Source: Reyranella sp.
Lineage (GTDB): Bacteria > Pseudomonadota > Alphaproteobacteria > Reyranellales > Reyranellaceae
NCBI RefSeq assembly: GCF_017305915.1
Contig: NZ_JAFKJN010000023.1
Coordinates: forward strand, 62,001 to 126,000
Direction of reading: 5' to 3'
DNA length: 64,000 nt
Below are positions 32,753-44,271 of this stretch, one piece after another. How positions within the stretch are numbered: the stretch's first letter is position 1; each line of letters starts with the position of its first letter. Position numbers and translations under genes: made by a program. The notes under the pieces are model-generated. The model searched no databases. It was not told the origin of the DNA and was given only the letters and a program-made list of their open reading frames with translations.

Positions 32753-33000
32753 AGCGGCTGCTGGCGCTCCTGCTGCTCGCCGCCACGCCGGCCTTCGCGG
32801 CGTCCGCCGGAGAGGTGACGGTCCTGCGCGGCACCGCGGCGCCACCGACGCCGTGGTACGAGCCTCCGGTCCCGCCGCCGCAGCCGGTCGTGATCTATCA
32901 GCCGACGATCTATCCGCCGCTCTTCTATCACGTGCCGCGCGTCGTCGGACCGGGGCGGCAGCACCGCAGCCCCGACGGCTGGCCTCTGTTCCGCCGCTGA
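32749..33000 (+). CDS. Small secreted proline-rich protein
   Basis: 83 residues whose ATG overlaps the amidase TGA (ATGA). It has a signal peptide (MKRLLALLLLAATPAFA) and a mature part rich in Pro and Tyr (PPTPWYEPPVPPPQPVVIY, YPPLFYH). No family is recognised. It is predicted to be periplasmic or surface-exposed. Translational coupling to the amidase argues that it is real, although it may simply ride on that transcript. Confidence 0.7.
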   Translation: MKRLLALLLLAATPAFAASAGEVTVLRGTAAPPTPWYEPPVPPPQPVVIYQPTIYPPLFYHVPRVVGPGRQHRSPDGWPLFRR

Positions 33001-33981
33001 CTATTCCGGCTTGATGCCGAGCGCGACGATCAGCGGGATGACGGCGCTCTTCAGGTACTCGTAGTCCGCCATCACCTCTTCGTGGTTCAGCGGCTTCTCG
33101 GTGAGGCCGAAGCTTTCCATCATCTTCTTGCCGGGCACCGAATCGGCCGCCGCGACCCAGAGGTCGGACATGCGCTTGACGATCTCCTTCGGCGTCGCCG
33201 CCGGCGCGCCCAGCGCCAGCCAGCCGCGCACCGTGAGCGCGGGGTCGTCGAAGCCCTGCTCCATCGAGGTCGGAACGTCGGGCAGCTTGACGTAGCGCAC
33301 CTTGGACGGCGCCACGATCGGCCGCACCTCCTGCTTGACCAGCAGCGAGTTCATCGCCTGCGGGCTGCCCATCGCGGCCTGGAGCTGGCCGGCGCCCATG
33401 TCCTGCCACATCGGCGTCTCGCCCTTGTAGGTCACGACCTCGATCGACAGCCCGTATTTCTCGTTGAGGCGCTGCGCGAAGATGTGCGACGAGGAGCCGA
33501 GCGCCCACGAGCCCCAGTTGATCTTCTGGCCCTTGGCCCAGGCGATGAACGACCTGAGGTCCTTGACCTCCTCCGGCGTCGACTTGTGCACGACCACCGG
33601 CAGCACGCCCGACGAGGTGCCCGACACGATCGTGTAGTCCTTGTCCGGGTCGAAGCCGAGCTGCTTGAACATCACCCGGTTCTGGACGAGCGTGCTCGAG
33701 ACCGAATGCAGGAAGGTGTAGCCGTCGGCCGGCGCGCGGGCGACCAGCGCCGCGCCGATGTTGCCCGAGGCGCCGGGCTTGTTGTCGATGACGACCTGCT
33801 GGCCGGTCGCCTGCTGGACGTGCTGGCCGAACGCGCGGGCGATGCCGTCGGTCAGGCCGCCGGCCGGGAAATTGACGACGATGGTGATCGGCTTGTTGGG
33901 CCACGTCCCCTGTGCCCGCACGATCGACGGCGCCGCCAGGACCATTCCGGCTCCCAGCACCGCACGACGCTTGATCGACAT
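33001..33981 (-). CDS. Bug-family (tripartite tricarboxylate transporter) substrate-binding protein
   Basis: 326 residues. The signal MSIKRRAVLGAGMVLAAPSIVRAQ is followed by the family opening WPNKPITIVVNFPAGGLTDG. Other marks are VDNKPGASGN-like (VIDNKPGASGNIGAALVARA) and PDGYTFL. The second ATG (33981) is chosen because GGAGG sits 8 bases upstream; the first at 33987 is too close. Bug proteins bind carboxylates; most, like this one, have no TctAB permease genes beside them. It stops one base from the convergent secreted-protein gene. Confidence 0.93.
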   Translation of the reverse strand: MSIKRRAVLGAGMVLAAPSIVRAQGTWPNKPITIVVNFPAGGLTDGIARAFGQHVQQATGQQVVIDNKPGASGNIGAALVARAPADGYTFLHSVSSTLVQNRVMFKQLGFDPDKDYTIVSGTSSGVLPVVVHKSTPEEVKDLRSFIAWAKGQKINWGSWALGSSSHIFAQRLNEKYGLSIEVVTYKGETPMWQDMGAGQLQAAMGSPQAMNSLLVKQEVRPIVAPSKVRYVKLPDVPTSMEQGFDDPALTVRGWLALGAPAATPKEIVKRMSDLWVAAADSVPGKKMMESFGLTEKPLNHEEVMADYEYLKSAVIPLIVALGIKPE

Positions 33982-34160
33982 CCTCATGTCCTCCCCAGAA
34001 CTTTTCGCGCGCCGCTGCATAGCGGCTGCATCCCGGGCCGGCTAGGCTGTGCATATACACACGTCTCCGCAAAGCGAAACCATCGGTCGCTGGGCGGGGG
34101 CGCTCGGGATTGGTAAGACCGACAGCTTCAAAGCCCGTCATCATCAAGGGAAGAAACGTC

Positions 34161-36257
<2,097 letters not shown>

Positions 36258-36272
36258 CATCAACTGTGGGGC

Positions 36273-36325
36273 TTTCCCCCTTCGGGCCACCTCCCCCGTC
36301 TGACGGGGAAGGCCGGGAGGGGGAA
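36273..36325. repeat. C/G-run hairpin between fadJ-like and thiolase genes
   Basis: TTCCCCC ... GGGGGAA outer pairing with an inner CCCCGTC/GACGGGG stem (36294-36308). It lies in the 102-base gap between two co-directional beta-oxidation genes and could reduce read-through or stabilise the upstream mRNA. It is imperfect, so confidence is moderate. Confidence 0.5.
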
Positions 36326-36359
36326 GGCATCAACAAAGTTTTCTGAGGAGGAAGTTAAA

Positions 36360-37550
<1,191 letters not shown>

Positions 37551-37551
37551 C

Positions 37552-38043
37552 ATGCCGCGCCGGAGTGCTTCGTCCGTCGGCGCGCCATCAGCGGGCGCGA
37601 CGACGGACGGCACGACGCACATCCTGCGTGCCTCACTGAAGCCTAAGCTCTATCGCGACGTCGAAATCGACAGTACAGCCTCGTTGTCGGCCCTAGCCGA
37701 GGCGATCATCGCCGCCTTCGAGTTCGACTTCGACCATGCGTTCGGCTTCTACAGCAAGCTCGATAGCAACTATCACTCGTCGCCGCAGAAGTACGAGCTG
37801 TTCGCCGACATGGAGAGTGGCACCAGCGACGCCGGCAGTGTGGCGCAGACGCCGGTGTCGAGGGCATTCGCAAAGGTCGGGAAGAAGATGTTGTTCTTGT
37901 TCGACTATGGCGACGAGTGGCGCTTCCAGGTCGAGTTGCTCAAGCTTGGCAGCAAGGCACCAGGACGGCGCTACCCCCGACTGCTCGTCGCCTCGGGCGA
38001 TGCACCCGCGCAATACCCCGACACGGACCAGGACCAGGACTAG
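37552..38043 (+). CDS. Plasmid pRiA4b ORF-3-like family protein
   Basis: 163 residues. After a low-complexity N-terminus, ILRASLKPKLYRDVEIDSTA, ALAEAIIAAFEFDFDHAFGF and MLFLFDYGDEWRFQVELLKL are diagnostic of the PRiA4_ORF3 family. These proteins are often found on plasmids, near IS elements or beside regulators; their molecular role is not established. The ATG is separated from the thiolase stop by one base, so it is probably translated from that transcript. Its stop overlaps the convergent marR-like stop (CTAG). Confidence 0.85.
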   Translation: MPRRSASSVGAPSAGATTDGTTHILRASLKPKLYRDVEIDSTASLSALAEAIIAAFEFDFDHAFGFYSKLDSNYHSSPQKYELFADMESGTSDAGSVAQTPVSRAFAKVGKKMLFLFDYGDEWRFQVELLKLGSKAPGRRYPRLLVASGDAPAQYPDTDQDQD

Positions 38044-38483
38044 GACAAAGCCCGCAAACCCGCGCGTAATCCCTCGATGTCGGACGGCACCAGCCGATCG
38101 ACTTCCGCATGCGAATGCCGCCAGATCGGCAACGCCGCTTTCAGCTTCGTCTTTCCTTTTGCCGTCAGCACCAGCAATCGCCCGCGCCGGTCGGCCGGAT
38201 CGACGATGCTCTCGACCAGCCCTTCCCGCTCCAGCGGCTTGAGGTTGGCGGTCAGCGTCGTGCGGTCCATGCCGAGCAGCGACGCAACCTCGCCGACCGT
38301 CGCCGGCTCGGGCCGGTTGAGCGACATCAGCAGCGAGAACTGGCCGCTGGTCAGCCCGACCGGCCGCAGCGCCTCGTCGAAGCGACGCGCAAGCGCCCGC
38401 GCCGCGCGCTGGGCGGCGAAGCACAAGCAATGATCGTGCACGTGCTTGGTCGTGGCAAAGGACACGGATTTGCCTTTTGACAT
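38040..38483 (-). CDS. MarR-family transcriptional regulator
   Basis: 147 residues. The winged HTH covers about residues 40-125: LTSGQFSLLMSLNRPEPATV, ASLLGMDRTTLTANLKPLER (recognition helix) and the wing VDPADRRGRLLVLTAKG. A Cys-containing N-terminus (HDHCLCFAAQRAARALARRF) might sense thiol or oxidative signals, which is speculative. It is divergent from the DUF1428 gene over a 12-bp palindrome, and its transcript is predicted to begin at or within one base of the ATG (leaderless). Confidence 0.93.
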   Translation of the reverse strand: MSKGKSVSFATTKHVHDHCLCFAAQRAARALARRFDEALRPVGLTSGQFSLLMSLNRPEPATVGEVASLLGMDRTTLTANLKPLEREGLVESIVDPADRRGRLLVLTAKGKTKLKAALPIWRHSHAEVDRLVPSDIEGLRAGLRALS

Positions 38484-38519
38484 CGCGACAATTATGTTGA
38501 TATCAACTCATATCGTCAA
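38477..38519. promoter_or_regulatory. Overlapping divergent promoters with 12-bp MarR operator
   Basis: The palindrome GTTGATATCAAC is at 38496-38507. Rightward (DUF1428): -35 TTGACA 38477-38482 and -10 TATCAA 38501-38506 (18-base spacer), the -10 lying inside the palindrome. Leftward (marR): -35 TTGACG 38519-38514 and -10 CATAAT 38496-38491 with a 17-base spacer, the palindrome filling the spacer. One bound MarR dimer would block both. The marR start codon (38483) lies where transcription should begin. Confidence 0.7.
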
Positions 38520-38533
38520 GGCAGGAGTGACTC

Positions 38534-39268
38534 ATGGGTTACATCGAAGGCTTCGTCGTCGCCGTGCCGGCGGCCAACAAGGAGATCTATCGCCAGCATG
38601 CCGAGGGCGCGCTGAAGCTCTTCAAGGGGCTCGGCGTCACCCGCATGGTCGAGGCCTGGGGCGACGAGGTGCCGGACGGCAAGGTCACCGACTTCAAGGG
38701 CGCGGTGCAGGCCAAGTCCGACGAGGTCGTGCTGTTCTCGTGGGTCGAGTACCCGTCCAAGGCGGTGCGCGATGCCGCCAACGCCAAGATGATGGACGAT
38801 CCGAACACGAAGGAGATGAGCAAGAACATGCCGTTCGACGGCCAGCGCATGATCTTCGCCGGCTTCGACGCCATGATCGACGACGGCCCCAATGACGGTG
38901 GGGGCGGCAAGCCCGGCTATGTCGACGGCACGCTGATGCCGGTGCCGATCGCCAACAAGGAAGCGTTCCGCGACTGGGCGGCCAAGATGGCGGCGCTGTT
39001 CCGGGAATATGGCGCCACCCGCGTGCTCGACGGTTGGGGTGACGACATCCCCGACGGCAAGGTCACCGACTTCAAGCGCGCCGTGAAGGCCAAGGACGAC
39101 GAGACCGTGATCTACGGCTGGGTCGAATGGCCGTCCAAGGCGGTGCGCGACGCGGCGTGGGGCAAGCTGATGGCCGATCCGCGCATGCAGCCCGACAAGA
39201 GCCAGCCGCCCTTGTTCGACGGCCAGCGCATGGTCTACGGCGGCTTCACGCCTATCCTCGACGCCTGA
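38534..39268 (+). CDS. Tandem DUF1428 protein
   Basis: 244 residues made of two DUF1428 (YciI/dimeric alpha-beta-barrel-like) repeats, about 1-117 and 127-242, joined by a Gly/Asp linker (DDGPNDGGGGKPGYVD). The repeats align closely: WGDEVPDGKVTDFKGAVQAK versus WGDDIPDGKVTDFKRAVKAK, then VEYPSKAVRDAA versus VEWPSKAVRDAA, and FDGQRMIFAGF versus FDGQRMVYGGF. Most family members are a single ~120-residue unit forming dimers; here the dimer is fused. Function is unknown. AGGAG precedes the ATG. It is under the divergent MarR operator. Confidence 0.9.
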   Translation: MGYIEGFVVAVPAANKEIYRQHAEGALKLFKGLGVTRMVEAWGDEVPDGKVTDFKGAVQAKSDEVVLFSWVEYPSKAVRDAANAKMMDDPNTKEMSKNMPFDGQRMIFAGFDAMIDDGPNDGGGGKPGYVDGTLMPVPIANKEAFRDWAAKMAALFREYGATRVLDGWGDDIPDGKVTDFKRAVKAKDDETVIYGWVEWPSKAVRDAAWGKLMADPRMQPDKSQPPLFDGQRMVYGGFTPILDA

Positions 39269-39571
39269 CACACCGCCCACGTTCGCAACTTTGATTCAGA
39301 CCGGGTGACGGAATTTCGTTGCCCGGTCGCGGCCTTGCGCCTAACGTTGCCGGCAAGATCCCACGATGGGTCACCGTTCGCAGAAGCGGACGATAGAAAC
39401 GGGAAGGTCACGGGTCGGGAGACGGAGTAGCGATCGCCTTAGATAAGGACCAGTAGCTCAGCTCAACGCTTACTCGCGCAACCGGGCGCACGACGTGCGC
39501 CGTCCGGAGTGGCGGAGTATTCTCCGCATGTATTGCGGCGCCCCCCGGATCGAGAGAGTCGGGAGTAGACC
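39269..39571. other. Intergenic leader before the four-binding-protein ABC operon
   Basis: 303 bases without a gene. Three hairpins are visible: GACCGGG/CCCGGTC (39299-39328), near the DUF1428 end and possibly its terminator; GCGCAC/GTGCGC (39486-39500); and GCGGAG-TATT-CTCCGC (39512-39527), about 45 bases before the first binding-protein ATG. The operon promoter must lie here, but no convincing -35/-10 pair or known riboswitch was found. Confidence 0.5.
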
Positions 39572-41116
39572 ATGGCGCAGAGTACCGAGCTTACCCGCCG
39601 CACCTTGATGGCGCTTTCGGCGCTGGGACTCGCCGCGCCTCGCGCGGCATTCGCCGAGGCCCCCGGCGGTCAGTTGACCTGGGCCGTGCATATCTCGCTG
39701 GCGCCCACCTGGTTCGACCCGGCCGAGACGCCGGGCATGATCACGCCCTTCCTGCTGCTCTATGCGCTGCACGACGCGATGGTGAAGCCGATGCCCGGCA
39801 ACGCCGCCGAGCCGTGCCTGGCCGAGGCCTGGAAGATGTCGTCGGACGGCCTCGGCTACCAGTTCACCGTGCGCCAGGGAGCGAAGTTCCACAACGGCGC
39901 GCCGGTGACGGCCGAGGACGTGAAGTTCTCCTTCGAGCGCTATCGCGGCACCTCGGCGGCGTTGATGAAGGAGCGCGTGGCTGCCGTCGAAACGCCCGAC
40001 GAGCGCACCGTGCACTTCGTGCTGAAGAAACCATGGCCCGACTTCGTGACCTTCTATGCCTCGGCCAGCGGCGCCGGCTGGATCGTGCCCAGGAAATACG
40101 TCCAGGAGGTCGGCGAGGAGGGCTTCAAGAAGGCGCCTGTCGGGGCCGGCCCCTACAAGTTCGTCTCCTTCACGCCCGGCGTCGAGCTGGTGTTCGAGGC
40201 GTTCGACGGCTACTGGCGCAAGCCGCCGGCGGTGAAGCGGCTGGTGATGAAGGTGATTCCCGAGGAGGGGACGCGGCTGGCGGCGCTGAAGCGCGGCGAG
40301 GTCGACATCGCCTACTCGATCCGCGGCGAACTCGCCGAGGAGCTGCAGAAGACGCCGGGCCTGACGCTCAAGCCCGTGGTCATCCAGGGCACCTTCTGGC
40401 TGTACTTCCCCGACCAGTGGGAGCCCAAGTCGCCGTGGCACGACCAGCGCGTGCGCGAGGCGGCGCGGCTGGCGCTCGACTACAAGTCGATCTCCGAGGC
40501 GCTGACGCTCGGCCATTCGCCGGTCACCAACAACATCATCCCCGACAGCTTCGACTTCTACTGGAAGGCGCCGCCGCCGGTGTACGACCTCGCCAAGGCC
40601 AAGAAGCTGCTGGCCGACGCCGGCCATCGCAACGGCTTCGATGCCGGCGACTACTACTGCGATTCCTCCTACGCCAATTTAGCCGAGGCGGTGATCAACA
40701 ACCTGCAGGAGGCCGGTATTCGCGTGAAGCTCAGGCCGCTCGAGCGCGCCGCCTTCTTCGCCGCCTACTCCGACAAGAAACTCAAGAACATCATCCAGGG
40801 CTCGTCGGGGGCGTTCGGCAACGCCGCGACCCGGCTCGAGACCTTCGCGGTCAAGGGCGGCGCCTACGCCTATGGCAACTATCCGGAGATCGACACGCTG
40901 TTCGCCGAGCAGGCAGTCGAGCTCGACAAGGACAAGCGCACGGCAATGCTGCACAAGATCCAGCAGATCCTGCACGAGCGCTCGGTCTATGCGCCGATCT
41001 GGCAGCTCGCCTTCCTCAACGGCCTGGGCAAGCGCGTGGCTGAATCCGGCCTCGGCCTGATCAAGGGCCATGCCTACTCCGCACCCTATGAGGACGTGAC
41101 CCTCAAGAAGAGCTGA
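39572..41116 (+). CDS. Dipeptide-type ABC substrate-binding protein 1 (SBP_bac_5)
   Basis: 514 residues, with a GGGAGTAGACC site before the ATG. The N-terminus TELTRRTLMALSALGLAAP has a twin Arg followed by a hydrophobic stretch, so Tat export is plausible. Family core is seen in GAKFHNGAPVTAEDVKFSFE, GAGPYKFVSFTPGVELVFEA and the KRGEVDIAYSIRGELAEEL segment. First gene of the importer operon; it is colinear with the next two binding proteins (shared LAPTWFDPAET, KAPVGAGPYKFVSF, AFGNAATR). The ligand is unknown. Confidence 0.94.
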   Translation: MAQSTELTRRTLMALSALGLAAPRAAFAEAPGGQLTWAVHISLAPTWFDPAETPGMITPFLLLYALHDAMVKPMPGNAAEPCLAEAWKMSSDGLGYQFTVRQGAKFHNGAPVTAEDVKFSFERYRGTSAALMKERVAAVETPDERTVHFVLKKPWPDFVTFYASASGAGWIVPRKYVQEVGEEGFKKAPVGAGPYKFVSFTPGVELVFEAFDGYWRKPPAVKRLVMKVIPEEGTRLAALKRGEVDIAYSIRGELAEELQKTPGLTLKPVVIQGTFWLYFPDQWEPKSPWHDQRVREAARLALDYKSISEALTLGHSPVTNNIIPDSFDFYWKAPPPVYDLAKAKKLLADAGHRNGFDAGDYYCDSSYANLAEAVINNLQEAGIRVKLRPLERAAFFAAYSDKKLKNIIQGSSGAFGNAATRLETFAVKGGAYAYGNYPEIDTLFAEQAVELDKDKRTAMLHKIQQILHERSVYAPIWQLAFLNGLGKRVAESGLGLIKGHAYSAPYEDVTLKKS

Positions 41117-41135
41117 ACAAGCAGGGAGTCCCCGC

Positions 41136-42695
41136 ATGCGATCGTTCCCGCGCCAACATGACGCCACCCGTCGCGAGATGCTGGGCCTTGCCGCGCTCGG
41201 TGTCGTGGCCCTGGGAACGAAACCAGCCAGCGCCGGGTCGGACAACAAGATCGTCTACGCCGCGCACGTCTCGCTGGCGCCGACCTGGTTCGACCCGGCC
41301 GAGACGCCGGGTATCGTCACACCGTTCATGCTGCTCTACGCCCTGCATGACGGGCTGATGAAGCCGATGCCGGGCAAGCCGGCCGACCCGTGCCTCGCCG
41401 AATCCTATGCGCCCTCCGCCGACGGCATGACCCACACCTTCGTGCTGCGCGCCGGTGCCAAGTTCCACAACGGCGCGCCGGTGACGGCCGAGGACGTGAA
41501 GTTCTCGTTCGAGCGCTATCGCGGCAACGCGGCGGGCTTCATCAAAGAGCACGTCGCAGCGGTCGAGACGCCCGATCCGCGCAAGGTCGTGTTCCGGCTG
41601 AAACAGGCGTGGCCCGATTTCCTGCTCTACTATTCCAGCGTCACCGGCGCCGGCTGGATCGTCCCGAAGAAATACGTCGAGAGCGTCGGCGAGGACGGCT
41701 TCAAGAAGGCGCCGATCGGGGCCGGCCCCTACAAGTTCGTGTCCTTCACGCCCGGCGTCGAGCTGGTGATGGAGGCGTTCGACGCTTACTGGCGCAAGAC
41801 GCCGACCGTGAAGAAACTGATCTGGAAGGTGATCCCCGACGAGGCCACCCGGCTGGCGGCCCTGAAGCGGGGCGAGGTCGACATCGCCTACTCGATCCGC
41901 GGCGAGCTGGCCGAGGAGCTGCAGCGCACGCCTGGCCTGACGCTGAGGCCAGTGGTGATCAACTCGCCGTTCTGGGTCTATTTCGCCGACCAGTGGGACC
42001 CGAAATCGCCGTGGTCCAACGAGAAGGTGCGAAAGGCGGTGACCCTTGCTCTCGACCGGGACGGCATCAACCAGGCGCTGACCCTGGGCCATTCGCTGAT
42101 CACCGGCAGCATCGTGCCCAAGGCCTACGAAGGCTACTGGCAGCCGCCGAAGATCCCGTACGACCCGGCCGCAGCCAAGAAGCTTCTGGCGGAAGCCGGC
42201 TTCAAGAACGGCTTCGACGGCGGCGAGTACTTCTGCGATGGGTCCTATTCCAATCTTGGCGAGGCGGCGATCAACAGCCTCACGGAGATCGGCATCAGGA
42301 TGCGGCTGCGGCCGATGGAACGCGCCGCTTTCACCAAGGAGTACGGTGAGAAGAAATACCGCAACCTGATCCAGGGCGGCAGCGGTGCCTTCGGCAATGC
42401 CGCGACCCGCATGGAGACCTTCGTCGTCAAGGGCGGCACCTACGTCTACGGCAGCTATCCCGACATCGACGACTTGTTCGCCCAACAGGCGCAGACTGCC
42501 GACAACGCCAAGCGTACCGAGCTGCTGCACCGCATGCAGCAGCTCGTGCACGAGCGCACGGTCTACGCTCCGATCTTCCAGCTCGGTTTCCTCAACGGCC
42601 AGGGCCGCAGGGTCGAGGAAGCGGCGTTCAACCTGATCGCCGGTCATCCCTACTCGGCGCCCTACGAAGACGTCCGCCTGAAGGGCGGCGCCTAG
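41136..42695 (+). CDS. Dipeptide-type ABC substrate-binding protein 2 (SBP_bac_5)
   Basis: 519 residues, 19 bases after protein 1. The signal has a twin Arg (DATRREMLGLAALGVVALG). It shares with protein 1 the blocks HVSLAPTWFDPAETPG, AKFHNGAPVTAEDVKFSFE, KRGEVDIAYSIRGELAEEL and GGSGAFGNAATRMETFVVKG. Differences cluster in the likely ligand pocket and C-terminal lobe (SIVPKAYEGYWQPPKIPYD versus NIIPDSFDFYWKAPPPVYD). It is probably a paralogue from tandem duplication, with ligand preference shifted. It delivers to the permease pair encoded downstream. Confidence 0.94.
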   Translation: MRSFPRQHDATRREMLGLAALGVVALGTKPASAGSDNKIVYAAHVSLAPTWFDPAETPGIVTPFMLLYALHDGLMKPMPGKPADPCLAESYAPSADGMTHTFVLRAGAKFHNGAPVTAEDVKFSFERYRGNAAGFIKEHVAAVETPDPRKVVFRLKQAWPDFLLYYSSVTGAGWIVPKKYVESVGEDGFKKAPIGAGPYKFVSFTPGVELVMEAFDAYWRKTPTVKKLIWKVIPDEATRLAALKRGEVDIAYSIRGELAEELQRTPGLTLRPVVINSPFWVYFADQWDPKSPWSNEKVRKAVTLALDRDGINQALTLGHSLITGSIVPKAYEGYWQPPKIPYDPAAAKKLLAEAGFKNGFDGGEYFCDGSYSNLGEAAINSLTEIGIRMRLRPMERAAFTKEYGEKKYRNLIQGGSGAFGNAATRMETFVVKGGTYVYGSYPDIDDLFAQQAQTADNAKRTELLHRMQQLVHERTVYAPIFQLGFLNGQGRRVEEAAFNLIAGHPYSAPYEDVRLKGGA

Positions 42696-42709
42696 CAGGG
42701 CACACGACC

Positions 42710-44263
42710 ATGGCGACGCCCTCTCCCGGCCCCACGCGTCGCGGCGTTCTCGGCTTCTCCGCCGCCGCCGCGCTGGGCATCGTGCCGGACACGGCTCGGG
42801 CAGCGCCGGACGGGCAGATCACCATAGCCTCGCATGTCTCGCTGGCGCCGACCTGGTTCGATCCGGCGGAAACTGCCGGCATCATCACGCCTTTCATGAT
42901 GCTGTACGCCCTGCACGACGCGATGATGAAGGCGATGCCGGGCAAGCCGATGGCGCCATGCCTCGCCGAGGCCTGGACCGTCGCGTCCGACGGGCTGAGC
43001 TACGCCTTCACCCTGCGCAAGGGCGTGCTGTTCCACAACGGTGAGCCGGTGACGGCAGATGACGTGAAGTTCTCGCTCGAGCGCTACCGCGGCGCCTCGG
43101 CCAAGACCTTGAAGGAGCGCGTGGCCTGCGTCGATGTCCACGATGCCGAGCGGCTCACGATCCGCCTCAACGTGCCGTGGCCGGACTTCCTGACCTTCTA
43201 TGCCAGCGCCACCGGTGCGGGCTGGATCGTGCCCCGGAAACACGTCCAGCAGGTCCGCGAGGACGGCCACAAGAAGGCGCCGGTCGGCGCCGGGCCCTAC
43301 AAGTTCGTCTCCTTCAACCCCGGCGTCGAGCTGGTGTGCGAGGCGTTCGAGGGCTACTGGCGCAAGCCGCCCGCGATCAAGCGGCTGGTCTTCAAGGTGG
43401 TGCCCGACGAGGCGACCCGGCTGGCGGCGCTGCAGCGCGGCGAGATCGACATCGCCTATTCGATCCGCGGCGAGCTGGCCGACGAGCTGACGCGCACGCC
43501 CGGGCTCTCGGTCAAGGCGGCGGTGGGATCGGCCACGTTCTGGCTGTACTTCGCCGACCAGTGGGATGCCCTGTCGCCGTGGCACGACCAGCGCGTGCGG
43601 CTGGCGACCGGCCTGGCGATCGACCACAAGACCATCAACCAGGCGCTGACACTCGGCCATTCGCACCTCACGAACAGCGTGTTCCCGGAGAATTTCGACT
43701 TCTACTGGCAGCCGCCCGCACCGGTGCACGATCCGGCCCGTGCCCGCAAGCTGCTGGCCGAGGCCGGCCACCCCCGCGGCTTCGAGGCGGGCGACTACTA
43801 CTGCGACGCCTCCTACGCCAACATCGGCGAGGTCGTGATCAACAACCTGCGCGAGGTCGGCATCCGGATGAAGCTGCGGCCGCTCGAGCGTGCCGCCTTC
43901 TTCAAGGCCTACGCCGAGAAGAAGCTCAAGAACGTCGTGCAGGGCGCCTCGGGCGCGTTCGGCAACGCCGCGACCCGCGCCGAAGCCTTCGTGGTCAAGG
44001 GCGGCACCTATGTCCATGGCAGCTATCCGGACATCGACGCGGCGTTCGTCCAGCAGGCCGCGGAGACCGATCGCGCCAAGCGCGAGGCGATCCTGCACCG
44101 CCTGCAGCAGCTCGTGCACGACAAGGCGATCTTCGCGCCGATCTGGCAGCAGGCCTTCATCTCGGGCGTCGGCCCGCGGGTCGGCGAATCGGGGTTCGGG
44201 CTGATCGAGGGCTTCCCCTACACGGCGCCCTATGAAGACCTCACCCTCAAGGGCAAAGCGTAG
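42710..44263 (+). CDS. Dipeptide-type ABC substrate-binding protein 3 (SBP_bac_5)
   Basis: 517 residues, 14 bases after protein 2. Tat-like signal GPTRRGVLGFSAAAALG. The core is again HVSLAPTWFDPAETAG, HNGEPVTADDVKFSLE, QRGEIDIAYSIRGELADEL and GASGAFGNAATRAEAFVVKG. The stretch FPENFDFYWQPPAPVHD resembles protein 1 more than protein 2. The gene ends 8 bases before the first permease gene. Three consecutive paralogues in front of one permease pair indicate a transporter serving several related ligands or serving one with different affinities. Confidence 0.94.
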   Translation: MATPSPGPTRRGVLGFSAAAALGIVPDTARAAPDGQITIASHVSLAPTWFDPAETAGIITPFMMLYALHDAMMKAMPGKPMAPCLAEAWTVASDGLSYAFTLRKGVLFHNGEPVTADDVKFSLERYRGASAKTLKERVACVDVHDAERLTIRLNVPWPDFLTFYASATGAGWIVPRKHVQQVREDGHKKAPVGAGPYKFVSFNPGVELVCEAFEGYWRKPPAIKRLVFKVVPDEATRLAALQRGEIDIAYSIRGELADELTRTPGLSVKAAVGSATFWLYFADQWDALSPWHDQRVRLATGLAIDHKTINQALTLGHSHLTNSVFPENFDFYWQPPAPVHDPARARKLLAEAGHPRGFEAGDYYCDASYANIGEVVINNLREVGIRMKLRPLERAAFFKAYAEKKLKNVVQGASGAFGNAATRAEAFVVKGGTYVHGSYPDIDAAFVQQAAETDRAKREAILHRLQQLVHDKAIFAPIWQQAFISGVGPRVGESGFGLIEGFPYTAPYEDLTLKGKA

Positions 44264-44271
44264 GAGCGGCC

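Noticed and set aside
37552..38043. Insertion sequence around the pRiA4b ORF-3-like gene
   Set aside because: No transposase, terminal inverted repeats or target duplication are visible on either side.
39449..39475. tRNA-like stretch AGTAGCTCAGCT resembling a D-arm
   Set aside because: No acceptor stem, anticodon arm or TTC loop can be built around it; the following bases do not pair.
39269..39571. Possible riboswitch before the four-binding-protein operon
   Set aside because: The hairpins present do not match conserved cores of known riboswitch classes by eye. A covariance-model search (Rfam/Infernal) would decide.
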